The notes under the pieces were generated by a model. It worked only from the letters and a program-made list of their open reading frames with translations, made no database searches and had not been told where the DNA came from. The position numbers and the translations under genes were made by a program. Below are positions 44,561 through 54,083 of a stretch of DNA of 64,000 bases, piece after piece. The stretch comes from CAYJAD01 sp964368075 (GTDB taxonomy: Bacteria; Desulfobacterota; Desulfovibrionia; Desulfovibrionales; Desulfovibrionaceae). Position 1 is the stretch's first letter. Each line of letters starts with the position of its first letter. The stretch covers positions 24,828 through 88,827 of the forward strand of contig CAYJAD010000004.1 in NCBI GenBank assembly GCA_964368075.1. The letters run 5' to 3'.

Positions 44561-47476
44561 TTACTTTTTCGATTTAATAACCATGTCTTTTAAGCTTAGT
44601 GTGCGCGTGCGGAAATTAAATAAACCCTCTAACAAAGCGCTGAGCTCTCCAAGCATTTGTACAGAAAAATTTGCTTTATCGCCTGTGACATTCATATTTC
44701 CCTGCCCTTGAGCCCAGCGAATGGGGCCACCGCGCCCAGATGCAATATCAAGAGATGCCATAAAGGTGGGAATATGGTCTTCGGGCGTATAGTGCATTTT
44801 ACGCGCGAGAGCTGCACGGGAATGGGCAAAAGAGAGCGCCAGAGTATCTGCTAAAGAGTGTACATGTGAGCTTTCTGCATAGGCTGTGGCTTGACGTACC
44901 ATAAATTCTTTTGATTCTACCCTTTGGGTATCTACCTTTGCTCTAAAGGTTTGCACAGGCTTACCTTGTTCGTTTAAAATAGACTTGTAAGTGGAAAAGA
45001 GGGTAGCGTTGTTGGTGCGTACAGGGCTTTCAAATAGCGTAGCTATAAAATCCCAATTATCAATATGTATATTTAAATCGCCATCAACCCAAGGCCAACG
45101 TCTTTTTACAATGGGCAAAGCATAGGCGAAGGCCATGTTTCCATCTCCTGAAATTCCAGGAAAATCTAAATTTATATCATGAAGCCGTAACTGAAACGCT
45201 TTTGAATTTTTGTAAGCGCCACCGGCAAAAAAGCCACCGGTAAAAACTCCGGTGCCCTGTTTAAATACATCTCCAAAACGTAAGAAAACATCGCCTAACA
45301 GTCCCCTCGGTATTCCTTGTGATGTAAAATCAGAAAGTGGCAGGCTTGAGTTGGTGCTTTTTTTATGTCGTGTATAAAAATGCTGTCCTTCTGGAGTGCT
45401 TGGAGCATGGGCAGAAGTGCCGGTAATACTTAAGAAGACATTATCAATATTTCCCTTGGGAAGGCGTAGCTGGGGACTTTCTACCTTGAGGGAATAAATA
45501 AGCCCGTCAGCGCCCTGTGATGGAATAGGCAAGGGGCCAAATTCTGTTTTTCCAAAGGGGCTTGTGTTGGCAAGAAGACCTTTTTTAGGCGGATGCGTAG
45601 CATCATAGTTGTTAGATTTCTTCGTCGGTGATGTAGCAGAAAGAAGTGCTTCATGGGCTTTTTCTACGTTTTTGGCAGAGGCATATGTGTTCTTGATATA
45701 ACGCAGCACACTTTTAGCAAGAATACTTCCATCATGGGGGTTGGCATAATATCCCGGTAGAGAACGCTGCCCTTGTACAGGAGAGAGGGGCTTGCTCCAC
45801 CAAAAAAGTAAATCTCCTCCGCGTGATACATACGAATCAATTTCTAGTGGACCCCCTACAGGAAATTGTTTGGTATCTATACCAAATACGGTGACAAAAG
45901 GCTCAAGCTCACTAATGGAGAACATAAGGTGTGAGCCAAAACCTTCATGGGGAGAATAACCTAGACTGGCTTTGATGGAAAGATTGGGAGATGTGGCAGG
46001 GCTTTGTACATCAATATCGCGTAAAATAATCTTATTATTATCCCAAAAAAGTTGTCCGGAAGATGAAGAAGTAGGTATTATTTGGCTATCTTGCACAAGA
46101 CGCAAGCCGTAACGGCTGGCAAAACGCGCTTGTAGGGGCTGCTCTGGAGTAGGTGGCCATGTGGGAATTTGTGCTAAAATACGAGAACGCGTCCATAATA
46201 TATCTACCCCGCTAAAAGCAAGAGGTATAAGCAAAGAGTCTTGTATTTGCCAACGTAGATCTATGTCGCCCTTGTCATAATCAAGAGTGAAATATCCCAG
46301 AATGCGTCTGGTTTGCAGTAAATCACGGTATTTTGAAGTGGATTCTCTGGAATCTGTCTGCAAAAAATTGTCCATTTTGCTTAAAGAAATCATCACATCG
46401 TCGGGAAGCTCTTGAATGGCGGGAAGAACCCATTGTGAAGAAATAGATTTTGCGGCTAATAGTGTGCTACGTAGCAAGAGTTTTTCACTGCTCATTTGCC
46501 CGTGTAAACGTGTGGAAAAATTTATAGATCGCGCATCAGGGCCCAGTTGAAAATCTGCAAATTCTAGCTCGCCCACATCAAGAGCTAACCAGGGCGGTAA
46601 AAAATTAAAAAGATTTTGAGGGTCTATGCTATTTTCTTTTTCTTCAAAAGTGTATTTAGGAAAACGCGGCATAACCACATTGACCAAAGTGCCGCTGTAG
46701 AGGCCTAAAACTACTTTGTTATTTAAAATATCTTTGGCAACCAATAAATTGTCTACAAGTTTTTTCTGAGTATTTTCAGAATTGTTTAAAGCATGTAATG
46801 ACTTTCTTGACTCATGATTTTGTGCATCATGGCTGTCTTGTATGTCTTGCACAGAGGAACCGCCGTGTTCCATAACAAAAGGCAGGTTTTTTACATTAGA
46901 GTGGTGTGTATTGTTGCGTATACTGGATAAAGAAACTATGGGTGCGTTGTTTCTAAAAAAATGAGGTGGAATTTGTTTGTCACGTGTATATCGCCACGAA
47001 GCGGCAATGCTTCGTATCAAGCTTATCCAATCGGGGTGTAAGGTACCTTCGCTGATACGTATCCATGGGCCATAGGAATCATAGATACGCAAATTAACAA
47101 TATGTATTCTTCCTTTCCATAAATCACCCAAAGAAGCAATACTGACACGTAAATCCATGGGCTTACCAATATAGTTGATGGTGGTTTCTACTAAGCCAGT
47201 AAAGGCTTCTTCGCCCCAAGGGGAGGTAAGGTAGACAAGGCTACTGCCTATGGTGAGTAATAAGGTAAGCAGTAAACCCGCCATCCAAATGCCTAACCGG
47301 GCTAAAATAGAAAGTTTTTTCTTGGGGTAGGGGGCATGAAAGCCCAGCATTGTTTGTGCTGTGTTCTCGCGCTCATTTTTTTCTTTAAGTTCATTTAAAG
47401 AGTATAATTGCTTTCGTTGCGGTGGTTGCAAAGGGCGAAGAGTTTTATGCGTTTTTGTATCCATAAATATACTCAT
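44561..47476 (-). CDS. AsmA/TamB-like inner-membrane-anchored periplasmic protein
   Basis: 971 residues. A basic cytosolic tail (about 1-55), one membrane helix (about 58-85), then a long periplasmic beta-rich region. The start of that region (SLGDLWKGRIHIVNLRIYDSYGPWIRISEGTLHPDW) resembles the N-terminus of TamB-type proteins, which form long grooves that shuttle lipids or help outer-membrane protein assembly. It is shorter than E. coli TamB, and I do not see a clear TamB C-terminal domain, so AsmA-like is the safer label. No BamA/TamA partner is nearby. Start choice (47476 or 47464) is uncertain because neither has an RBS. Confidence 0.6.
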   Translation of the reverse strand: MSIFMDTKTHKTLRPLQPPQRKQLYSLNELKEKNERENTAQTMLGFHAPYPKKKLSILARLGIWMAGLLLTLLLTIGSSLVYLTSPWGEEAFTGLVETTINYIGKPMDLRVSIASLGDLWKGRIHIVNLRIYDSYGPWIRISEGTLHPDWISLIRSIAASWRYTRDKQIPPHFFRNNAPIVSLSSIRNNTHHSNVKNLPFVMEHGGSSVQDIQDSHDAQNHESRKSLHALNNSENTQKKLVDNLLVAKDILNNKVVLGLYSGTLVNVVMPRFPKYTFEEKENSIDPQNLFNFLPPWLALDVGELEFADFQLGPDARSINFSTRLHGQMSSEKLLLRSTLLAAKSISSQWVLPAIQELPDDVMISLSKMDNFLQTDSRESTSKYRDLLQTRRILGYFTLDYDKGDIDLRWQIQDSLLIPLAFSGVDILWTRSRILAQIPTWPPTPEQPLQARFASRYGLRLVQDSQIIPTSSSSGQLFWDNNKIILRDIDVQSPATSPNLSIKASLGYSPHEGFGSHLMFSISELEPFVTVFGIDTKQFPVGGPLEIDSYVSRGGDLLFWWSKPLSPVQGQRSLPGYYANPHDGSILAKSVLRYIKNTYASAKNVEKAHEALLSATSPTKKSNNYDATHPPKKGLLANTSPFGKTEFGPLPIPSQGADGLIYSLKVESPQLRLPKGNIDNVFLSITGTSAHAPSTPEGQHFYTRHKKSTNSSLPLSDFTSQGIPRGLLGDVFLRFGDVFKQGTGVFTGGFFAGGAYKNSKAFQLRLHDINLDFPGISGDGNMAFAYALPIVKRRWPWVDGDLNIHIDNWDFIATLFESPVRTNNATLFSTYKSILNEQGKPVQTFRAKVDTQRVESKEFMVRQATAYAESSHVHSLADTLALSFAHSRAALARKMHYTPEDHIPTFMASLDIASGRGGPIRWAQGQGNMNVTGDKANFSVQMLGELSALLEGLFNFRTRTLSLKDMVIKSKK

Positions 47477-47977
47477 GGCTTAGAGCGTTTTCACAGAAAC
47501 GCCTGTTCGGTTATCTTTGCGTCAGGCTTCATGCGCTTTTTGGGTTAAATACCAGAAGAGTATATTCTCTCTAAAGCGCACTTATCTTTTGTGATATACA
47601 CGAAAAATCATTTCATGGGAAAACGCTCTAGTGAAAAAATATGGTATCAAGTTCTTTCAGATTACCTTAGGCACGAGCTCTTGTAAAGAGAACTTGCCTT
47701 CATTTTTCTTTTGTGTAATAAAAATTTGGAGTAAATTCTACATAATGGGTATAAATTAAGTTTTTACCACATTTTTTTAGCATTGAAAAAAAATCATGCC
47801 TTGGTAGATAATGTAAAATAATTGCACATTTAGAGACTTTCTTTGCTGCATATTGTCCACAAAGGTAACTGCTTGTTGCCGTAAGTGCATGCTGTTTTTT
47901 TGTCGCTTTTAGCATTTTAAAATAATACATTTTACACACAAAATTTTTTTCTGTGTTGTAATGTATGCGGATGGTAT
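47477..47977. other. 501-bp intergenic region
   Basis: Divergent promoter region of the AsmA/TamB-like gene and the hybrid kinase. It contains the nested palindrome 47481-47630. The right half is very AT-rich; a minus-strand ORF there (47700-47984) lacks an RBS and was rejected. Confidence 0.5.
47481..47630. repeat. 150-bp nested palindrome with shared apex
   Basis: Outer arms TAGAGCGTTTTC (47481-47492) and GAAAACGCTCTA (47619-47630) are perfect. An inner pair TGCGCTTT / AAAGCGCA surrounds an apex TACCAGAAGAGTATATTC that nearly equals the apex of repeat copy B at about 22842-22862. No coding potential. It begins 5 bp from the start of the minus-strand gene. Confidence 0.6.
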
Positions 47978-50900
47978 ATGTCATTGCGAAAGTCAGATCG
48001 TTTAGATATTCGAAAAATTCTTATTTTTTTATGTGGTATTCCTATCGCCTTGTTAGCCTTGGGTTTCTTTTATGTGATACAATTGCATGAAGTTTTGTAC
48101 GGAACTATGATGCAGTCCATACAAAATCGTAGCACACATGCCGCCACTGTCGCCATAGAGCGTCTTGAAAAAAGTAATGCTATTTTGAAAGAAATGGCTA
48201 GCCGGCCTTATATTTCTAGTGCTCATGTGAGCACAAACACAAAGCTTGCCATATTGTTTGGAGAAATGGAAAAGAGCCATTGGTATGATATGCTGGTGGT
48301 AGATGTGCATGGAAATGCGCATTCCGTTAAAGAAAAAAAATATGCAGTAAAAAATCATGCGTATTTTAACAAAGCCTTACAAGGGGAATTTGCTCTTTCA
48401 TCCATCATCGAGTCAGAAGATGGCACCATGTTTTACATAGCCCATGCAGCGCCTGTTTACAATGAAGGAAAGATTGTAGGGCTTTTGGTTGCAGTGGAAG
48501 ATGCTCGAAATCCGCAATTTTCCTATGGCGAAATAGGCAAGTCGCACTTGGGCGCGGAGCTGTTTTTTGTGGACAGACATGGAAAATATGTAGACCAAGG
48601 ACGCATGAGTAAGGCAAGTATTGATACTCAAATTAGCTTGGCAGAAAAAAGTTTTCTTTCTAAAAATGGATTGAATATTTTAGAAAAGCTTTATAGTTTT
48701 CAGGCTTCTATGCTTTATAAGGGAGTAGAAAGCTTTGTGTGTGAGGTGCCTCTTGGTGCTTCGGATTGGCGCGTGTTTTGTATTGTACCGCGTGATCAAG
48801 CTGTTAAACAAATGGAAAACCTTTGGTATTTTTCCATAGCCTTTATTATTTTCTTACTTTTGGGCTTGTTGGCTTGCGTGCTATATTTGCTCAAAATGAG
48901 AAAGGTTTTCAAACGTTATAACAATCTTTCGAGTTGCATTATAGATTCTGGTAACATTTTTTATTTAGATATAGATTCTCAAGGCGATGTACACTTTGCC
49001 AATGAGTATTTTTATAAATGTATGGGGTGGACATCTGATAAGCAAAATAACTCCTTGCTAAACTACATGACGGCCTCTAACTCTGAAAATTTACAGGAAC
49101 TTTTGCGCACACAAAGTAATTTTGTACTTACTTTAGTTCCTGAAAATAAAGAATCTTTCCAAGTGCAATGCACTGTTATTCCTTATGTTGGCCAAAAAAA
49201 TATGTACCTTCTTTTGGGTGTAGATGCCACAGCACAAAAAAATGCTTTGGAGATGGAAGTTGCTGCCAAGCAAACGGCAGAATTGCAGCAAATAATTAAT
49301 AGCCTACCACATGGACTTATGGTGCACTCCTATGAAGGGGTACATCTTATTAATAAGCCCACCATGAAAATTATGGGGCTCAATAGCCGTATGGAGGTGA
49401 GAGAGTCTGTAAAGCAACTTATGGGCGAAGATTTTTTTGCAAAGCAAATGCAGATGATAGCTCGGGTATTACACCACGGGACTACAGAAAGTAGTGTGTT
49501 TGAATTTAATGGTGCTCAAGGTGAAAAATATGTGTTTCGAAATATTATTTCCCCTGTATATGATGAAGAAGGGCATATAAAATATGCTGTAAATATTGCC
49601 ATCGATATTACTGAAAATATGAAATTGCAAAGACAGCTTGAAACAGAAGTGCATCGTGTTCATGAAATTTTGGATAGTAGCCCATCTGGCTTCTTGTATA
49701 CTTCTGATCGAATAGTGCGTTATTGTAATCCTGCCATGTATAAGATGGGTAAGGGTATTGTTGTGGGGCAACGTTTACCTTTAGAGGCTATGGGCATGGT
49801 CAACGTTGGTCGTGAAATTCTTGCCAAGGTAAGTGATGGCATTAATGTGTATGATGTGCTTGTGGATATGGTAGGAGCCGATAATACCACGCGCAAACTG
49901 AGCTTATCTGTGATGGGCACCACATGGTCAGGAACATGGCATAATATGGTGTGGGCAGATGATGTAACGGCCATTCACGATGTGCAGACGGAGCTTATGT
50001 TTGCTAAGGACGAAGCAGAGCGCGCTGCCAGAGCCAAGAGCGACTTTTTGGCCACCATGAGCCATGAAATACGCACCCCCATGAACGCGGTATTGGGCTT
50101 TTTACATGTTTTTGATAAAAGCAATTTAAGCGTAACGCAGTTAAACTATATTGAAAAAATAACTATTTCTGCCAAGGGGCTTTTGCGTATTATTAATGAT
50201 ATTTTAGATTTTTCAAAAATTGAAGCCAATAAAATGGCTTTAGAACGTGTGCCTTTCAACCTGTACACCAATATAGACGCCGTTTATAGCATCACCTATT
50301 TTTCTGCTAAGGAAAAGGGGTTAGAGTTTCATCGCTCAATAGATGCAGATGTGCCGGAGCTTATAATAGGCGATGGAGAAAGATTGAATCAAGTCTTGCT
50401 TAATCTTTTAAGCAATGCCATTAAATTTACAGAAAAAGGCTCTGTATCATTACACGTATGCATAAAAGAAAAAATAGATGACAGTCATTATATTATAGAA
50501 TGCCACGTGAAAGATACCGGTATTGGTCTTTCGGCAGAACAGTCTGCGGCTTTGTTCCAGCCTTTTACTCAGGCGGACACTTCCACTTCGCGTAAATTTG
50601 GTGGAACCGGTCTTGGCTTGGCCATTAGTAAGCGCATTTTACAGCTTATGGATGGTGATATCAGCTTGCAATCTACTCTTGGTCAAGGCGCTGAATTTAT
50701 ATGTACCTTGCCTGTGCAAGTGGCTTCTAAAGATATGCTGGAAGAAAAAAAGGAAATGGCCTTTTTGGGTGTTGATTTAGAGCAAGAGCAATGCAAAAGA
50801 GAAAAGATGCGTGGCAAGAAAGTTCTTGTTGTGGAAGATAATCTTATTAACCAAGAAATTGCTGCGGCCATGATGGAAGAGTATCATCTGGATATACAAT

Positions 50901-51184
50901 TTGCTAATCATGGACTAGAAGCTGTGCAACTGGTTCAAAAAGAAAAATACGATCTCATTTTTATGGACTTGCAAATGCCTACCATGAACGGCTTAGATGC
51001 TACTAAGACCATTCGAAAACTTGACTTACCCTACGCGAAAGAAACTCCCATTGTGGCCATGACTGCCAATGTGATGCACGAGGATAGACAAGCCTGCGAA
51101 GAGGCCGGTATGGATGACCATATTGGCAAACCCATTTCACCGCAGTTATTGCAACAAACGTTAGAACACTGGCTTCTCCGTTAA
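47978..51184 (+). CDS. Hybrid sensor histidine kinase (Cache-PAS-HisKA-HATPase-REC)
   Basis: 1068 residues. Helix about 14-34, a periplasmic double-Cache-like sensor (about 35-280, with AYFNKALQGEFALSSII and AAPVYNEGKIVGLLVA), helix about 283-305, three PAS-like regions (about 320-660), HisKA with H696 in MSHEIRTPMNA, HATPase with NAIKFT and GTGLGLA, and a C-terminal receiver with D997 in FMDLQMPTMNG. No HPt is visible, so phosphate must pass to a separate HPt or regulator; the HPt of the kinase at 40776 is one speculative candidate. Cache domains commonly sense small organic ligands. Weak RBS. Followed 59 bp later by a peptidase gene. Confidence 0.88.
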   Translation: MSLRKSDRLDIRKILIFLCGIPIALLALGFFYVIQLHEVLYGTMMQSIQNRSTHAATVAIERLEKSNAILKEMASRPYISSAHVSTNTKLAILFGEMEKSHWYDMLVVDVHGNAHSVKEKKYAVKNHAYFNKALQGEFALSSIIESEDGTMFYIAHAAPVYNEGKIVGLLVAVEDARNPQFSYGEIGKSHLGAELFFVDRHGKYVDQGRMSKASIDTQISLAEKSFLSKNGLNILEKLYSFQASMLYKGVESFVCEVPLGASDWRVFCIVPRDQAVKQMENLWYFSIAFIIFLLLGLLACVLYLLKMRKVFKRYNNLSSCIIDSGNIFYLDIDSQGDVHFANEYFYKCMGWTSDKQNNSLLNYMTASNSENLQELLRTQSNFVLTLVPENKESFQVQCTVIPYVGQKNMYLLLGVDATAQKNALEMEVAAKQTAELQQIINSLPHGLMVHSYEGVHLINKPTMKIMGLNSRMEVRESVKQLMGEDFFAKQMQMIARVLHHGTTESSVFEFNGAQGEKYVFRNIISPVYDEEGHIKYAVNIAIDITENMKLQRQLETEVHRVHEILDSSPSGFLYTSDRIVRYCNPAMYKMGKGIVVGQRLPLEAMGMVNVGREILAKVSDGINVYDVLVDMVGADNTTRKLSLSVMGTTWSGTWHNMVWADDVTAIHDVQTELMFAKDEAERAARAKSDFLATMSHEIRTPMNAVLGFLHVFDKSNLSVTQLNYIEKITISAKGLLRIINDILDFSKIEANKMALERVPFNLYTNIDAVYSITYFSAKEKGLEFHRSIDADVPELIIGDGERLNQVLLNLLSNAIKFTEKGSVSLHVCIKEKIDDSHYIIECHVKDTGIGLSAEQSAALFQPFTQADTSTSRKFGGTGLGLAISKRILQLMDGDISLQSTLGQGAEFICTLPVQVASKDMLEEKKEMAFLGVDLEQEQCKREKMRGKKVLVVEDNLINQEIAAAMMEEYHLDIQFANHGLEAVQLVQKEKYDLIFMDLQMPTMNGLDATKTIRKLDLPYAKETPIVAMTANVMHEDRQACEEAGMDDHIGKPISPQLLQQTLEHWLLR

Positions 51185-51243
51185 AAAAATGCTTAAAAAA
51201 TAGTCATGACTATTTTAATTGAAAATAAAAAAAGGTTTATTTT

Positions 51244-52317
51244 ATGAATACAGATATATATGCCAAGCGAAGAGATAACGTCCGTAAAAAAATGCGTGCG
51301 GTGGGTTTGGATGCTTTGCTCATAAGTCATGCGGCCAACAGATTTTATTTGTCCGGTTTTGAATTGCACGATCCGCAATGCAATGAAAGCGCAGGGCGCC
51401 TTATAATTACATCTTCTGGCAAAGATTGGTTATGTACTGATGCGCGCTATACAGACGCTGCACGCCGCTTATGGGATGAAGCTTATATCTCCATTTATGG
51501 AGGTAATGCTGCAGAGCATATTCGCCGTCTTTTGCAAGAAAAGGTACAAGGGCGCATAGGTGTAGAAAAATCTATTGTTAGCGCAGATTTTTATCAAAAA
51601 ATTGCACATGGGCTAAGTTTAAGTTCGGCGCAGAACATTGTGGAATCGTTGCGTATGATAAAAGATAGCACAGAAATCGCTCTTATGGAAAAATCGTGCG
51701 AGCTCAATCATCGTCTTATGGAATGGGTATATACAGAATTGCATGTGGGACGCAGCGAAGCTGATCTTTCTTGGGGCATAGAGAAATTTTTTCGCGAAGG
51801 GGGCGCTTCAGAGCTGGCTTTTAGTAATATTGTAGCCGTGGGCCCCAATGCAGCCTTGCCCCATGCCATCCCCGGTGCCACGTGCATTACAGAAAATTCT
51901 CCGGTGCTTATTGATGTGGGCTGTCGTGTGCAGGACTATTGCTCTGACCAGACGCGTACTTTTTGGGTGGGCGAGGGGGATACCCCTGTGCATTTTATGC
52001 TTACACAGCAATTAGTACGCACAGCACAAGAAGCCGCCATAGCCGCCATTAAACCAGGCGTTTTATGCAGCGATGTGTATAAAATCGCCAGAAATGTTTT
52101 TGAAGAAGAAGGTGTGGAAGATGCCTTTACTCACGGCCTAGGGCATGGTGTAGGTCTTGAAACGCATGAAGGTCCTAGTTTAAATCCGCGTTGTCATATT
52201 CCTTTACAGGAAGGTATGGTGGTTACAGTGGAACCGGGTTTATATTACCCCGAGTGGGGCGGAGTGCGCCGTGAATTCATGATATTGGTGCAAGAAGACG
52301 GGGCTAGAATTTTATAA
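51244..52317 (+). CDS. M24-family Xaa-Pro aminopeptidase
   Basis: 357 residues. The N-terminal creatinase-like domain (about 1-125) is followed by the pita-bread peptidase domain. Metal ligands are visible in LIDVGCRVQDYCSDQTRTF, THGLGHGVGLETHEGP, VTVEPGLYYPEWGGV and the final REFM segment. Enzymes of this size cleave the N-terminal residue or dipeptides before proline (PepP/PepQ type); the exact substrate is not set by sequence. An AAGGT RBS precedes the ATG. No other peptide-use genes adjoin it. Confidence 0.9.
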   Translation: MNTDIYAKRRDNVRKKMRAVGLDALLISHAANRFYLSGFELHDPQCNESAGRLIITSSGKDWLCTDARYTDAARRLWDEAYISIYGGNAAEHIRRLLQEKVQGRIGVEKSIVSADFYQKIAHGLSLSSAQNIVESLRMIKDSTEIALMEKSCELNHRLMEWVYTELHVGRSEADLSWGIEKFFREGGASELAFSNIVAVGPNAALPHAIPGATCITENSPVLIDVGCRVQDYCSDQTRTFWVGEGDTPVHFMLTQQLVRTAQEAAIAAIKPGVLCSDVYKIARNVFEEEGVEDAFTHGLGHGVGLETHEGPSLNPRCHIPLQEGMVVTVEPGLYYPEWGGVRREFMILVQEDGARIL

Positions 52318-52466
52318 AACAGCCTTTTCTTGCTCATAGAAAAAATAACTCAAAAGAGCTAAATAATACTACAAGTCTCTTGTCTAGACAAGAAACGGCA
52401 TTCAAGGTATATAGAATAATCGTACAGGCTTTTATGGATTCACAACTTTTTAGCAATGAGGTGCCC

Positions 52467-52976
52467 ATGGAACTGTTTGACACTATTTTTTCTAGGTATT
52501 CTTATCGCGGCGCGTTTTTAGAAGACGTTCCCAGTGAAGCGGATATACAGACTATTTTAGATGCCGCCATAGCAGCCCCTGCTGGTGTTAATATTCGCAC
52601 TACGTCCTATGTTGTTGTTACCGATAAGGCTCTTTTAGAGGAGCTACAAAAAGCAACAAAACTCCCCTTGGCTCCTGTTTCCATATTGGTTCTTTCTGAA
52701 GATATCCCCAATAAATTACGGCGTAACTTTGAGACAGAAAATTATTGCTTTGCATCGCAAAATATTTTGCTGGCGGTGACGGCTTTGGGCTATGTAACTG
52801 TGATCAATGACCTTATTTTTACCTATAGCGAAATTAATAAAGCTGTTAGAAAGGTTTTAAACGTACCAAAGCAGAAAAAGATTAAAGCTATTTTTAATAT
52901 TGGAAAGCCGGTTCAAGCCGGTGATGCCTTGCCAAAACCAGCCCGTAATGAACTTGTGCAATATAATGCTTTTTAG
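52467..52976 (+). CDS. Nitroreductase-family FMN protein
   Basis: 169 residues from the ATG at 52467, which has GAGGTG just upstream and gives the usual start MELFDTIFSRYSYRGAF; a TTG-initiated version from 52380 is unlikely. The SRYSYR, AAIAAPAGVNIRTTSYVVV and NYCFASQNILLAVTALGY segments fit the NAD(P)H-dependent nitroreductase fold that binds FMN. It is shorter than classical members. The substrate may be quinones, nitro compounds or flavin-linked reductions; context gives no hint. A stem-loop with eight T follows. Confidence 0.8.
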   Translation: MELFDTIFSRYSYRGAFLEDVPSEADIQTILDAAIAAPAGVNIRTTSYVVVTDKALLEELQKATKLPLAPVSILVLSEDIPNKLRRNFETENYCFASQNILLAVTALGYVTVINDLIFTYSEINKAVRKVLNVPKQKKIKAIFNIGKPVQAGDALPKPARNELVQYNAF

Positions 52977-52985
52977 GTAATTTTT

Positions 52986-53059
52986 AAAAAGTGTAGCATG
53001 TAGAAAGAGCTATAAAAACAGATGTTTTGTATCTCTATTTATATGTTACACTTTTTTTT
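52986..53059 (+). terminator. Intrinsic terminator after the nitroreductase gene
   Basis: AAAAAGTGTA (52986-52995) pairs with TACACTTTTT (53047-53056), enclosing partly paired bases; the T-run continues to 53059. Confidence 0.6.
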
Positions 53060-53130
53060 ACTGGCTGCTATATGCCCTTTGCGCAATTCATTGCGTAAGG
53101 TTTTAGAAACGTGGACGATAGTCTCGGTGT

Positions 53131-54060
53131 ATGAGAGAAAATATTTTGGAAAAACACTTTGTTAGCCCAGCTTTTGACGATACAAAACGCTGTTTTGTTT
53201 TCGCCACCAATGATGCCTATGCGCCTTATCTTGAGGTGGCGCTTCTTTCTTTTATAGAGCAGGCTTCGAAGAGTGCCCACTATGATATTTGCATTTTACA
53301 TACGCATGTATCACCACTGTACAAAAAGGCCCTACTTTCCTTACAAAAAACACATATATCTATACGCTTCATAGATATGGCTCCATTTTTAACACATGTT
53401 GATGCTGCTATGTTTGTAACACATGCGCACTTTAGCAAAGAAGCTTACTATAGATTTTTTATTCCGCACATTTTTATGCATTACGAAAAAGTGGTGTATA
53501 TGGATTGTGATATGATTTTTTTGACAGATATGAATGCTGCTTTTGCTGTAGACATGCAACACAAAGCTTTGGCAGCAGTGTTAGAATATAAATTCAAATG
53601 CAAGGTAGAATTTGATACTGTTTTGCACCAATATGCTGAACAGGTGCTAAAATTAGACAATGTACAGCAATATTTTAATTCAGGTTTTTTGATTTTTCAT
53701 ATTCCTTCTCTTCTGTCTTGGAATTTCACACAAAAATGCTTGGAAAAATTGCAAGAAGTGCAAAGGCCACGCACTGTAGACCAGTGTATATTAAATAGTA
53801 TTTTACAAGGGCATATACATTTTCTTGATGCTCGTTGGAATGTGCAAACACATGTGGATGTAAAAGAACTACAAACCTATGTGGCGCAAGAAGATTATAA
53901 AAATTATGTACAATCTTTATTAAAACCGCACGTTATTCATTATTGTTCACCGGTAAAGCCTTGGAATACCGAGCATATTCCTTTTGCTAAAGTTTGGTGG
54001 CAATATGCACAAAAGTCACACTTTTATGCAGCTTTTTCACAAGGACTTCACCGCGGTTAA
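53131..54060 (+). CDS. Glycosyltransferase family 8 protein
   Basis: 309 residues, no signal or membrane segment. The GT8 layout is clear: FVFATNDAYAPYLEVALLSF at the N-terminus, the metal- and nucleotide-sugar-binding DxD as MDCD (D125, D127) near KVVYMDCDMIF, YFNSGFLIFH near 188 and a C-terminal HYCSPVKPWN. The family adds glucose or galactose to LPS core or glycogenin-like acceptors. GAGA precedes the ATG weakly. It is followed closely by another sugar transferase, so the pair probably builds a surface glycan. Confidence 0.88.
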   Translation: MRENILEKHFVSPAFDDTKRCFVFATNDAYAPYLEVALLSFIEQASKSAHYDICILHTHVSPLYKKALLSLQKTHISIRFIDMAPFLTHVDAAMFVTHAHFSKEAYYRFFIPHIFMHYEKVVYMDCDMIFLTDMNAAFAVDMQHKALAAVLEYKFKCKVEFDTVLHQYAEQVLKLDNVQQYFNSGFLIFHIPSLLSWNFTQKCLEKLQEVQRPRTVDQCILNSILQGHIHFLDARWNVQTHVDVKELQTYVAQEDYKNYVQSLLKPHVIHYCSPVKPWNTEHIPFAKVWWQYAQKSHFYAAFSQGLHRG

Positions 54061-54083
54061 TTTTTTTCGGGGAGGAATCACTT

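Noticed and set aside
47700..47984. Minus-strand ORF of 94 codons upstream of the second hybrid kinase
   Set aside because: AT-rich composition, no RBS, overlaps the kinase start and has no domain-like pattern.
52380..52466. TTG start giving a 198-residue nitroreductase
   Set aside because: No RBS; the ATG at 52467 with GAGGTG gives the standard family N-terminus.
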